Under the pieces are notes generated by a model. That model was not told the DNA's origin and ran no database searches. It saw nothing but the letters and a program-made list of their open reading frames with translations. This document shows positions 1 through 11,829 of a stretch of 64,000 nt of DNA, piece after piece. The translations under genes were made by a program, and so were the position numbers. The DNA is from Onchocerca lupi. Lineage: Eukaryota > Nematoda > Chromadorea > Rhabditida > Onchocercidae. Location: positions 1-64,000 of the forward strand of contig JAOVVO010000136.1 of assembly GCA_028564675.1 (NCBI GenBank), in the 5' to 3' direction. Position 1 is the first letter of the stretch, and every line of letters starts with the position of its first letter.

Positions 1-190
1 TAGAAACACTTTTTTTTTTTTTTTTTTTTTTTGTTCTATGGATGAATAGGTCAGTCAGTCATTATGTTATTGGAAATTTCATTTCATCGATGGCATCTTC
101 ACAAGCAATCCATCTGATTTCACTTCTAGAGATTATTAAAAATGAAGTTTATTATATGTATAGGTATAGATTGAATTTAATTCGTTTTAG
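1..190. other. Intronic/upstream DNA of the NRDE-2 gene
   Basis: This stretch opens with a poly-T run of more than 20 bases. It then holds sequence ending in the TTCGTTTTAG acceptor at 181-190. I see no exon with homology here, and the small open frame is not convincing. It is probably intron of the gene entering from the left. Confidence 0.4.
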
Positions 191-812
191 ATTGGCATGC
201 AAATCACTGTCTTGCTTTTGGTTCTGTGTATCTTGAATTATTCCGATATAGAATGTTGCTAGAGACAAGTGATTTCCAATCGCCTGAGCTGCATCGTCTT
301 AGGGCAGCTGTGAAAAAGTCAAGTGAGCGTATCTGTCATCGTGATGATGTTTTCTGGCGTTTATTATTGCACATCGAAAATGAACGAAAAGATGCCCAAC
401 GTGCACGCGAGGTTCTTTTTTTTTTTTCATTTTTTAAAATGGCAATATTTTTTCTAAAATTATTTCTTTAGTCTTTGAGTGTGACTTAATTTACAATTTC
501 TCACAATTCCCATAGTAGCCGAATAGAAATGCTTCATCTCTTTTCTATCATTCGTATATTTAGCGTTTCTAAAAAAAAAAAAAATGCTTTTGAAATGTTA
601 AGATTTGTTAAATTAAACTTTACTTCCGAATATATATTATGTTTTTGAAGGTGTTCTATCTGGCTTATACTGAATGTCCGTGGTCGAAATCACTTATAAT
701 GGATTACAAAGATGTTAATGCTGGTGAGCATGAAAAATTACTAGATGCTTTAGTAGAAAAGAAGCTGAAACTCCGATGTGAACATGAAGAAATTGCCATA
801 TTGTTGCAGTGA
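191..812 (+). CDS. nrde-2: NRDE-2 homolog, C-terminal two exons (5' part outside window)
   Basis: Two exons are seen, 191-411 (entered in phase 2) and 651-812, joined at GAG|GTTCTT...TTTTTGAAG|GTG and ending in TGA. The protein contains FWRLLLHIENERKDAQRAREV followed by FYLAYTECPWSKSLIMDYKD, ending EEIAILLQ. This matches the conserved C-terminus of the NRDE2 family: HAT/TPR-like helices, then an ECPW-K-LYMD motif and a final EELxxLL helix. NRDE2 proteins are nuclear. In C. elegans NRDE-2 acts in nuclear RNAi, and in mammals it binds the exosome cofactor MTR4. The first two exon bases belong to a codon begun outside the window. An AATAAA lies 7 nt after the stop. The identification rests on this C-terminal block only. 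Confidence 0.8.
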
Positions 813-818
813 AAATGA

Positions 819-824
819 AATAAA
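819..824 (+). terminator. Poly(A) signal of the NRDE-2 homolog
   Basis: A canonical AATAAA sits 7 nt downstream of the TGA at 810-812. This implies a very short 3' UTR, which is common in nematodes. Confidence 0.6.
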
Positions 825-2184
825 GAATGCGGAAAATGATTTCATTGTATTGATTTGTAAATAATAGATTGATGATATAAAAATTATGATACTTATGGAA
901 TCATATCATAGCACTATTCTCCTACTTCTGAATCCATTATGCTTGGGAAATCGACATGTAGAGATTTCGTTATTCCATCACATTGTTTTTGAGCAGCATA
1001 ATAGGGATTTCGGTCTTTCACTTTTTATTTATTTCACATGGTAAATTTTTGTCTTGAAAATTCTTATAAATCTCGCTGGTCAAATGAAGTTATGAGTTTA
1101 TATAGGAAATTATTCTAAATTCTAATGTACTAATAATCTAAGCTACTATTGCAAATTAGGAAAATTTTTAATTATCATATCTGATTGGTACTGTAAAGTC
1201 AACTCAGATTGCGCGTATTTAATTTTTTTTTTCTGAAATGTTATTCATATATATTATTTCATAATTGAATGCATAAGAGGTTTCCATATAAAGTTTTGAT
1301 GTAATATTAAATGTTTTCAAATATTACATAAATCTGTTTTACATAACTTGTTATTTTTAAATAATGGATACTTCTTATAAAGGTTGTACGTTTCATTCTA
1401 TCTTTTTTTTTCCTCTCGGATTTCGTGACTGAGGACGGAAAAGGAATGTGTCAATTTGAGATTTAAATCTCTCGAATTTTGGGCAAAAGCGTGATCTTTC
1501 TTAGTGAACAGTATGGAGGTAATAATCCCATTTTTTTTTTCTTTTTTGTTGATTTTATAATCATAATATTTTTTAAAGGAGACAACGGAAGAAAAAAGAA
1601 GAAAAACGGGAAAAAGTGTAGTAAGTTATGTTGAGATTGTTGTTTTCCTTTACAATTCGGTTATTATTAGTTGATTTTGTTTTAGTAATAGTAAATTACT
1701 TTTTTACTTTTTATAAGACCAAAGAATTAATCAAGACTAATTTTTCGTCTTATAAAAAGCAAAAAAAACTTGTTTGATTCTTCTATTCATAAATCGGATA
1801 TTATTCTTTTAATATTAGGGAATATGATTAACATTTTTTCAAGCAATTTTATTTCTTGTCAATTATTGCAGTTATATTTTAAATTTATCAGATCTATCAT
1901 TATTTTACTAATTGTACAATTGCAATTGATAATATTCTGAATAAAATGTAATTTTCTATAAAAATAATAGATAATGTAGTTTTCTATAAATTCATTTTAT
2001 GAATAAGTTAATAGATAAGTCATATGGTCGATAATTTATAGTATAGGACAGTAGAGATTATATTCTCATTATATTAAAATGAAATTTTATAGTGAATTTT
2101 AGACATTTGAAAATTTTTATTAATAACTGTACTTGAAAGTAAAATCATGCATAAAAGCTATTCGATTGTTTTCAGGGGGATAAT
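825..2184. other. Intergenic, no gene seen
   Basis: AT-rich spacer between two + strand genes. It contains poly-T runs and short open frames without homology. The TTTTCAG at 2169-2175, ten bases before the TVP23 ATG, is a likely trans-splice acceptor. Confidence 0.5.
2169..2175 (+). promoter_or_regulatory. Probable trans-splice acceptor of TVP23
   Basis: A TTTTCAG lies ten bases before the ATG with no in-frame exon upstream. This is the context expected for spliced-leader addition in nematodes. It is an inference from position; no transcript was examined. Confidence 0.45.
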
Positions 2185-3878
2185 ATGGCTAGCAGTTTTG
2201 ATTCAAAATTGAATATTTCTCAAGGACAAGGATTTGGAGGATCTACATTTCAAAGAACATTCAGGCATAATTTTTGTCAAAATTTTCTTTCTCCTTGATA
2301 GCTTTATTTTGTGCATTAGGAAATCAATATTTTTATGCAAAGTATTTATAAATTGTCATGATTCATAGCAAGTAGATCGCAATCTTGTGGAATTAAGTTG
2401 GAGAAGGTCAAATCGACAGACTTCATATTGCCCTTTTCCAACAGTTAGACTTATTGTGAAATTATGGCTAAGGTTTGAAAAATAAACAAAAATCGGAGAA
2501 AATAATAATGAAAAATGAGCAAACTATTGTAACAAGTTAATTTAGTGCATCCAGAAGATAATGGCAGTTCATTTCCAGGATTATATTATTATTATATTAT
2601 TACTAAGTAATGGATGTAATTAAGCAAAAATAAAAGTAAAATATTGTTAAAAGGTATTAATGAAAGATTCATCCTTATTTTTTTTTTTTTTTTTTAATTT
2701 CAGCCATCCATCTATTGTATTTTCTCATGTGATCTTTCGTTCAGCTGCTATTTTCTTCTACGTTTTTGCATATTTCTTCACAGATTCTTTTATCATACAT
2801 TTTTTAGTTATTGTAAGTTCTTAAATATATTCCTCATTTTTTCGTTTATCTATGTTAATGAATAGAATTTCTCTAGTCTCTTACATTGCTCTGATTATTT
2901 TTTACTATTGTTTTCAGCTTATCTTATTATCCATTGATTTTTGGACGGTGAAAAATATAACAGGGCGTCTTCTTGTTGGGCTTCGTTGGTGGAACTTTGT
3001 TGATGCTGAAGGTAACAATCATTGGCGATACGAATCAGCAAAGGTATGGTTTTTATGCAGTTAAATGCAAAAGTTAATCAAAGTTTACTATATATAAATA
3101 TAGGTGGATGATCATTTGAGAAGGTGGAAAAATTTCGTGATTTGAATGGATGAAAAGAAAAACGTTTTTTTTCAGAATTTTAATCTGATTATTGATCTTT
3201 TCGGATACAAAAAACCACTTTCTATGAAACTAAAGAAATACACTCTATTCATTTTATTATAAAAATATTGTTAGAAATTGTTGTAGGATATGTCCCGTTT
3301 TGATATTTTGGAACGACGAATTTTTTGGGGTGCTCTGGTTGCAGCACCGGCTATATGGACGATATTAGTATGCATTGCTTTCGTAACCCTGGAATGGGAA
3401 TGGATGGTAGTAGCTATAATGGGTCTATTAATGAATGGAGCAAATTTATATGGTTATTTACGATGCCGATGGGGAACTACTGATCAATTCACCAATTATA
3501 TATCAAAAATAGCATTCCTTTCGGTCAGTTTCTGGTGTTCTTATTTTCCAAATTGACTTTTATTTCGTTTTAAAAAATTAAATTTATTCTTTGATCTGTA
3601 TCTGAAATTTTATATGGCAATTAAAATTATGAAGGAAAATTCTTATTCAATTTTCATATTGACTATTTTCACTACTGGTTTGTAATTTTTTTTTACCTTT
3701 TAAGAATTCAGCGACAACTTCTCTCCTGAGACTTAGACAGAAAACTTGAATGAATAAAGCAAACTTCTAAACATTTTAATGACTATCCATTGCTAATTCT
3801 GAATATTGTGTGTAATTTTAGATCTTATCGAAGTCAAATCAAGCCCAACCAAATCGGCAATCAACACAAGTTATTTAG
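2185..3878 (+). CDS. TVP23: Golgi apparatus membrane protein TVP23 homolog
   Basis: Five exons: 2185-2263, 2704-2812, 2918-3043, 3287-3523 and 3822-3878. Phases agree throughout and the product is about 202 residues, close to the usual family length. The diagnostic core is DFWTVKNITGRLLVGLRWWN followed by a GANLYGYLRCRWG block, both hallmarks of TVP23/FAM18 proteins. Four hydrophobic spans fit a multi-pass Golgi membrane protein acting in vesicle traffic (family knowledge). The start is the first ATG after a TTTTCAG acceptor (2169-2175), suggesting spliced-leader addition. Intron 1 is best read as GC-AG (TTCAG|GCATAA), because no GT donor gives the right phase for the conserved HPS exon. Exon 5 is tiny (18 codons plus stop). 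An AATAAA at 4283-4288 may end the 3' UTR. Confidence 0.92.
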
Positions 3879-4978
3879 ATGTTGGTTATGTTGTTCCATA
3901 TAAAAACAATTATAGAATTATTTCGGTGAAATTGATAATTTTCTGTGATTATACTGTAAAAATGAGTTATAATTTATATTTTTTATTTGCTAATTCATTA
4001 TTGTTATTGTATGAGAAGATCAAAATAAAAGTGAAATTCGCTCATATCTTATCACATTATATCGAAATATCGTATAATTATGATTTGATTTTTCTTTTTT
4101 TTTTTTTCTTTATATTAACAGAAAAGAATTCGAAGTTGTTTTGTTAGGTTAAAGTAATGTGCAACATCAATTATTAAAAATATTCTCATTTATTTATTCA
4201 TTAAATGCTTGAGTTGTATGTGTGGCCATCTGACGTCAATCGATTCTATAGCTTTTTCTAATTGCTTTTGCTATTATAAAGAAATAAAGATTGAATTTCA
4301 AAGGATAACTATTGTTTATAAATTATAAAGCAACATTTTTATTATCTATAGAAACAAAAAAACAGGTTGAGAAGTTTTATGCATAATGAGTAATTAATTG
4401 GAGGATATTTTCTAGCACTCCTAGAATGACTTCTGTTTTGCTTTTTATTTATTTTCGATAGATATTGACTCATTCTTCCTGAAATAGTTTGTGTTATGAA
4501 AGTTTTACACTGAATGAAATGGGAAGATCAATCTGCAATTATTATAATTGCCGCATCTTTTCTGATATTTGAAAATTCGATTTAGTAAAATAAAAATAAA
4601 TTGATAAAATCACGAAATTAGCTTAAATTAATTGTTGAAAAGAAAAATATTGATTAAAGCTATCGTTTTTGGGATAATTTTTATCACATGTATTGGAAAT
4701 TTGAGGGCCTTTTTTAGGTGGTATAAGAAAGGTTGATTTTTGATAAAAGTTCTAAAATATTTTAGTTATAATGTCATTTAATTAGTAAATTGCTAATGAA
4801 ACGAAAACTTACGAAACAAGCTGGAAGTTTTACTGAAACGAAAAATAAATTATGGATACAAAAATGAAAGGCAAGAATTAAGAACTAAATACAGCTCGTC
4901 CTGATTTAGTATTGCTTTCGAACCTGCAATTAATTATTCAAAAATCGTGTTATCATTGTGAAGATGATTTTGTGAACG

Positions 4979-5058
4979 ATAATGATGATAATCATCTAAT
5001 GATAATAATAATGATAATCATGAAAAATAATGATGATAATAATAATAATAATAATAAT
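4979..5058 (+). repeat. GAT/AAT trinucleotide microsatellite
   Basis: Imperfect runs of GAT and AAT units, ending in about seven consecutive AAT repeats. This is simple sequence and no function is inferred. Confidence 0.85.
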
Positions 5059-5522
5059 CGGTAAAAAAACCAATGAATGATAATTATCTCACAAGTATTA
5101 GGAATAATGGATTGAAATTTATTTAAAAAAATTAATTTTAGAAATTTTGAACATTGTTATAATGATTACAGCATTACTGTATAAAATAAATATAACATAC
5201 ATAATAATGCCAATTTCAGCTCTTTTATTTGGTTTGAAAACAATCAATTATGCGTTTTATTGATTGGATTGAAATTTTTTTAAAGAATTTAATTTTAAAA
5301 ATTTTGTTAAATTTGGAAAATTTCTAAAAAAAATATCTTTTTTATTTTTTTTTAATACATCATTGATAAATAATAAGAGCAAGAAATTTTGCTTAAAAAA
5401 TTATCAATTATTTTTTGATATAAAAATTCGCAAAAAAAAAAAAATAAAAAAATAAAAAATCGCAAATGATACAAATAATTAATGATAAAAAAAATAAAGA
5501 AAACAATAAAATTTAGTCTAAC

Positions 5523-5528
5523 TTTATT
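5523..5528 (-). terminator. Poly(A) signal of the globin gene
   Basis: TTTATT on the + strand, which is AATAAA on the coding strand, starting 18 nt beyond the stop codon. Confidence 0.5.
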
Positions 5529-5545
5529 TTTTTTTTTTATTCGTT

Positions 5546-6688
5546 TTATGAATTTTCTTGTGATTGTTGATGATTTGATGTTTGTTGATGTGGTGCTAAT
5601 GTTTTTTGACTAATTATTTTATTATGCTTTCGTCGTTCTTGCTCAAAACTTTCAGTCATTTGTGCTACCAAAATTGTGAAAAATCTTCGCCAAACATCAC
5701 TTATCATTGTTACCGTATATGGTGATGCAAATCGTACTCTTTTTTTATCATCATCATTTGGTTTATCCTGAAAAAACAACAAAAAAAAAAATAATAATAA
5801 TAATTTTTTTTTTAAATCGTCATCTTGAAAAAAAAAAAAAAAAAAACAATTAATTAGCTTAATTTTTGTGAATTTTATTTTATGATAATATTTTTGATTG
5901 AAAATTTCACTTATCATCAAAATTTACTTATGAAAATTAAAATTTTTTTTTTTTTTTGATAATTTTCATTTAATATAAATTTGAATTAAATGAACATTAA
6001 TCAAATTAAAGTAAATTTTTTAAAAAATAAAAATTCAAAAAAAAAAAAAAAAAAAGAAGAAGAAGAAAACATCAAATAAATTTACTTTTTCACCAATTAA
6101 ATATGGAATGAATTCATTGATGAATGTATTACCAACAATAGCAAAATAATTTTTCTCATTACTTTGATTGTATTCTAAAAATGATATTCGAGAATGCTCT
6201 CGACCAGTTTTACGAGCTAATTGCCATGCACCAAGTAGATTTTCCGTATAACCAATCATACTTGTTAACTGTAATTTTTTATTTTTTTTTTTTTTTTTAA
6301 AAAAAGATAAAAATAAAATTTTAACTAGTAAGAAGCAATTCCATCTAAATTTCATGAAAATTCTGAATGAGTTAAATTTAATTATCGTCAAAAAATTTAA
6401 TAAAAGTTTAGAATTTTTTTTTTTTTAAATTGCTAAATTAATCTAAAAATTGCCATCTTTATGTGATATTTACGAGGAAAAGATTAGAATTAAAATTTTA
6501 CGAAACGAATAATAGAGACAATCGGATCTGAATCTTTTAAAAATTTATTTAAAATACAAATTATTCTTTTTTTTTCTACAAAAAAAGCAAATTATGCCGA
6601 ATTATTCCAACTAATCTATGCGACAATTTTTAAAGTCTGTAAAATTTTGTACTTCTAAAAGATTATTTAAAACTTAATTAATTAGTTG

Positions 6689-6723
<35 letters not shown>

Positions 6724-7869
6724 ACTTGGTCAAGACAATCGGCAAATCGTGCGATATGTCCACCTAATTTTGGCATTTTTATCATTGCTGCTCTGGGTGA
6801 TCGTTCAACACCAAAAACCTGCAAAAATTTTTTAACTAATTCTAAGTTAATTAAGAAATTAAACGATTTTAACATAAGGAATGGTTTTTTTTTAACTAAT
6901 TAATTTCTTTTTTTTTTTTTTTTTGAAAAAAAGGTTCAATTAAAAATGCTAATTTAATTAAAATTATACTGATTAAATGCTTGTATATCATTATTTCAAA
7001 GTGAATTTTATATCATTTTAATTTAAAAAATCAATTTTTAATTTTATATATAGCATATTGCAAAAAAAAAAAAAAAAATATTTCGAAGGAAGTGAAATTC
7101 AAAATTTTCGCTTAGATAATAAAATTTTTATTATTGAATTTCGATTAATTTACTGCATTGCGCTTTTTTTTTTTCCCTCTTCTCTATTCCTCTTATTTTA
7201 AATATCGCTCTTTTTCTTGTAAAATTTTTCTTTTTTTTTTTGATAAACAACAAAAAAAAAATTAATTAATCTATTTTGTGATAAGAAATTGAAGAATTAA
7301 GAAAATAAATATGCCTTTTTCAATTCAGGTGCAATATCGTTTATGATTTTCAGAAATATAATTCCAATAACTTCTTTTGGATCTTCCAATTTCTAAAAAA
7401 AAAAAAAAGAGAAAAAAAGAAAAAAAAGAAAACTAGATAAACTTTATTGACTTAAAAGATGAATTAATTTTTGATTTAAACAAAAATAAATTAATAAAAT
7501 CAACTAGTTAATTAATTAATTAATCAACTTTAAGCAAATTTAATAAATATAAAAATAAAGAACAGAAATAAACTAAATTTATTTGAAAATTAAGTCGAAA
7601 AAAATTGATAGAAAATTAGAGAAATTTGTTTTATTAATAATTGAAAAGTTTTTTCAAACATTTATCAAAACAAAATTTATTACACTGATTTTTCTAATTT
7701 AATTTTGAAATTTGAAAAAATTTTGAAGCAAAATAATGACCTGAAAAGTTTCACGTAAACAGGTTCGTTCTTTTCGGACAAAAGCAAGTTCGAATGGATT
7801 CTCAGATTCTGAACCAACCCAAGGACCAATTGCTTTATTTTTTTTGGTTGAACTTGCTGCATTCCCCAT
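5546..7869 (-). CDS. Globin-like protein with N-terminal myristoylation motif
   Basis: Five exons, read downward: 7869-7741, 7392-7315, 6818-6726, 6268-6086 and 5767-5546. The product is 234 residues with all phases zero. It begins MGNAASS, a classic N-myristoylation signal (Gly2, Ser6). Residues 30-180 form a globin fold. A conserved APELKKVFG places the CD-corner Phe at about 71. H90 in a GGHIARF context is the candidate distal position, and H125 in TGREHSRISF the candidate proximal haem ligand. Further helices and a Gln/His/Asn-rich tail of about 30 residues follow. C. elegans has many such globins, and at least one N-myristoylated, redox-active member (GLB-26) is described, so membrane-anchored redox or O2 sensing is plausible but inferred. 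Intron 2 appears to be GC-AG (AAAAAG|GCATAT). A reverse-strand AATAAA lies 18 nt past the stop. Confidence 0.88.
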
Positions 7870-9077
7870 TATAAATTTCTTGTCATTTCTATCAAATCAT
7901 ATATATATATGTATATATATATATCACTAATTAATTTTGTAATTTAAATTTTTATTGAAATTTGGAAATTTAAAATTTAAAAAATATTTAGTACATTTGA
8001 TGAATTTGATGAAACATATTTGATTGGCATGCATTGATTTCATGGAATTTTTCAAATGAGTCAAATTTTTCACCTAAATTTGACTTCTTTGAATTGATAA
8101 TTTGATAATGTCAAATATTATCAACCGTATAAATTATCACTTTTCACTTGGAAATTTGTCGAAATCACCGTAATTTTTGACCATTTAATTTTCAAATTTA
8201 ATTTTCAAAAAAATTTAACTTTACAATTTGGAAAGTTTTTCTTATTTTTCATTTAAATTTAAAAATTTTAATTATGGCTAACCATAATTTTTTGCATTCA
8301 TATAGATAAATCTAAAAATGAAAAGCAAATTTTTGTCATTTGTTTAGAAAAATGAGAACTACTGTTTGAATATTATAACTTTGGTATTGATTGAAAAAAA
8401 AAAAAAATAAAAATGTGCAGAAAAATTTTAATTCCCTTCAATTTTAGCTATATAAATTTAAAATTCAAAAATTCAAGAATTACAATCAATAATTACAGTA
8501 ATTATGATGAATCATTATAATTAAAATCATAATTAATAATTATAATGAATCTTCTTGATATGCAATTATAACTAAAGTGTGACATATGTGCTCCGATATT
8601 ATCTGAAATATCTTATGTGCTTTGTAAAAAGTTTTGAGAAATAATTTTCAATAAAATTTGAGAAATTTGAAACAATTATTGTAATAAAAAATTAAAAGTT
8701 CAGCAATAAAATTACTTCAATTATATTGCATCCTTCGGGCTTTTGATTGCTTTTGAAAAAGTTTGAGACATTTTTAAATACGAAAAAATGCAAAAAAGAA
8801 CAAAAAAAAAGAAAATAATAAAGAAATGAATTAGAAGTAAAGAAGTAAATTTGTAAATAAGTAAAATTAAACTTTAAATGAGTAAACAAATAAATCAATA
8901 AAATAAAGAAGTAAATGAGTGAAAAATAAATAAAAGAAATAAATTCAAATTTATCCAAATAATTAATCATCTTTCATATCTTTCATCATCTTTTATCCAA
9001 AAAATTCTCATTAAAATATTTCGAATGATTTTTGATTATTTGAAATATTCATGAAAATTTCAACAATTGTTTTCAAA

Positions 9078-9115
<38 letters not shown>

Positions 9116-10790
9116 TTAGGAGATGATGCAAAAAAAAAGAGAGAAAAATAATTTCTTAAATAATTGAAAAAAATTAGAAAACAAGAAATGTTTTCTCAAA
9201 AAATCATTTAAATATTCAAAAAAAAAAAAAAAAAAATTGAATAAGAAGCACGCATAAAAATTTTTTTTTAATTGAATATGAATGCAAAAATTCTGCTAAC
9301 ACTAGAAAAGTTAATTAACATGTCTATTCAAAATCCATTTAAAATAAGAGAAAGAATTATTCGTTCGAGACTGAAAGAAAGAAATATAAAACTTTACAAT
9401 TTTAGAAATGCTTCGAAAAAGAAAAAAAAAAAAAAAAATTGAATGTGAAGATGTCAACAAGTAATGATAATCGTTAGATTAATTTTAGCGCAAATGTATT
9501 TGATTGGGCGCAAAGTTCAATTGGAAATATTTTATGAAAATTTTGGATAAAAAATAGCGAAAGATATGAAATTAATTAATTAATTATTTTGGTAAATTTG
9601 AATTAATTTTTCTATTTTTAGCAGAATTTTTGCATTCATATTCAATAAATCTTTTTTTTTTTTTTTTTTTTTTGCTTGGATTATCTGTAACATAGATAAG
9701 AGCAATTTTAGGCCAAAAAAAAAAAAGAATAGTTTTAACGGTAATTAATTATGATAATTTATTGAATAAGTAATCGTAGTTAATAGGAAGTTATGAAACA
9801 GTTTCAAAGTTTTTAAAAAGCAAAATTTTGTGTAAATGCTGCATTTCAGGTTTGAAATTTCATTGTGATCATTATCCACTGGAAGTTTTTTTTTTTTCTT
9901 CTTCTTCTTTATCTTCTTTCTTATCAAAAATCAGATAAATACATTCAACTTGAATGCCATTAATTAAAAAATGTAATTTGCATAAATTAAGTGGAATCAA
10001 AATAAAATTCAAATTTGAGGCAAATAATTCGAAAATAATTAAAATAAAACAAGTGCAGCAAAAAAAAAAAAAAAATCAAAAAATCAAAAAAAAAGAAAAA
10101 CTAAAATTAAAATAAATCGAACTGATGAAATTGCAAAATTAGAATTAAAAGAGACATAACTACAGTTTAAATTATCCAACTTTCTTGTGGAATTTTATTT
10201 AATGAAATTACTTTTAAAATTGGAGAAGAAAAATAAAAATTTTTCTCTTATTTATGCAAAAAAAAAGAAAAAAAAAATTCTCATAAGATATTTGTGAGGA
10301 ATGAATTTTGCAATAAGTTATGAAATTATTTATTATTATAATATATAACTTCTCATATAGGAAAATTTTTTTATTGCATTTTTACATGATAAATTTGCTA
10401 TTATCGGAGTATTATTTCAATTGATTCGATGGAGTGCAAAAATGAGAAAATTTTGAAATGTAGTTAATAAAAATTGTAGGAATGTTAAGAAATTATAGGA
10501 ATTTTATTAGAGGAATTTTTTTTAGTTAAAGAAAAAATACGGAATAAACGTAGGAATAAAACCTTTTTTTACTTAACAACAATCATGTTATTAATTAAAT
10601 TTTTTTAATTATCTATTGCTATTGCAATGCCTAGCAACTACTACTATAAATAACTAATTCGTTGTCAACATTGGAAGAATTTCTCATTAGCAGTCAAAAA
10701 TATGCAATTTAATAATAAGACATAAGAATAATCAATTTCTTGAAAGATTGAAAATGCAACACTTCTTCCCGCAACTTATCACCAACGACT

Positions 10791-11336
10791 AATTTTGATT
10801 ATAGTATAAGTAAGAAATAAGAGGTAGAGTATTATTAGTAATTTAAATAACAGCATTATTAGAATGATGAATAGTATGAATGACATCATAAAGATGAAAG
10901 AATTTTGCTGATATCACTACTTAAACTATGAGTTAAGCTTATAAAGTGGCAAACAAAAAGAACAAAGATTAATAATTATACTTTCCTTGAATTTCCATGA
11001 TTTACTGTGTATACTGAAAATTCTATGTTTATGCTGATGTGATGAAGAGAAAAATGCAATGAAAACTTCAATAAAAATTGTTATAAAAATAAACCATTTC
11101 ATCAAAAATTAAATAATTTTTAATACATACACATTGAGCAAAATTATAAAAAATTATATAATGCAACTTTTCGTAATTTAAAACCGATCAATTTTGATCA
11201 CAGTAGAAAAATAAAGTAAGAGGTAGAGTACATTTCAGTGTAATGGAGATTGTTGCTATCAATTTAATTGCATAATTATAATTTATAAAATTCAATTGAA
11301 CTATATAAACTAGTACTCTACTGTTTACCTTATTTT
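10791..11336 (+). repeat. Direct plus inverted repeat unit, possible MITE remnant
   Basis: An approximately 41-bp block at 10791-10831 recurs in direct orientation at 11190-11230, both ending AAGAGGTAGAGTA-like. A segment at 11312-11336 is inverted relative to it, with about 20 of 25 positions pairing with 11206-11231. Between the arms a second, smaller stem (about 11256-11267 with 11289-11300) can form. This may be a degenerate inverted-repeat transposon or a long hairpin, and no transcript evidence is available. Confidence 0.4.
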
Positions 11337-11710
11337 TTGGTAATAACATAATAATACTAATAATAATATCAAAAAGTTTTAAAATCTTGTGCAACTATGA
11401 AAAATTTTAACAAAACTTGGATGCAAATTTCAAAATAATCCAAAATATTGACAAGTTTGAAATATAAATTTTTTAAAGAACTAAATATAAATGTATGAAA
11501 GATGGGAGTCGAGCAAAAATAAAAACTCATTAATTAAAATTTTTTGAAATTGAGCACACAGTAATGTCAAGAAATTATCAATTCGGCACTGGATAGAAAT
11601 AATAATGAGAGAAGAAGAGATCTCGAGGTAATACAAGGATAAAAAAGCGAAGGAAAGGAAAAAATTTCTATGGATTTGTTTATAAATTCTTCATCAGTTC
11701 TTTTCATATA

Positions 11711-11716
11711 TTTATT
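11711..11716 (-). terminator. Probable poly(A) signal of XPF
   Basis: TTTATT on the + strand (AATAAA on the coding strand), about 115 nt beyond the XPF stop codon. Confidence 0.4.
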
Positions 11717-11829
11717 GCAAAAACTTTGATTCATCATAATGAAAGCTGACTTTAGATGGATTTTTAAATTTGCAAAAGTCCGACTTTATATAAATTATTT
11801 CTAAAAGCCAGCAAATGATGGAATGTATA

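Larger units (their letters stand above)
3879..5545. other. Convergent intergenic region, no gene seen
   Basis: This lies between the 3' ends of TVP23 (+) and the globin gene (-). Apart from a GAT/AAT microsatellite and possible poly(A) signals on both strands, I see only AT-rich DNA. The open frame around 3806-4147 is the TVP23 last exon and 3' UTR read in the wrong frame. Confidence 0.6.
7870..11829. other. Gene-poor AT-rich region
   Basis: About 4 kb with no supported exon. It holds many poly-A runs (one of about 40 bases near 9083-9113), TA microsatellite around 7900-7924, and short inverted AT-rich segments near 8480-8560. The open frames on the minus strand encode low-complexity Phe/Leu/Ile/Tyr strings and look like chance. 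The only structured element I see is the repeat at 10791-11336. A probable XPF poly(A) signal lies at 11711-11716. Confidence 0.6.

Noticed and set aside
8692..8970. 92-residue open frame on the minus strand
   Set aside because: It is a low-complexity Phe/Tyr/Leu/Ile string in AT-rich DNA, with no homology, splice context or coding-like composition.
11218..11240. let-7-like miRNA from the GAGGTAG string
   Set aside because: The first base is not U, the stem pairs only part of the mature region, and the loop is far longer than nematode pre-miRNAs. Kept only as a low-interest repeat observation.
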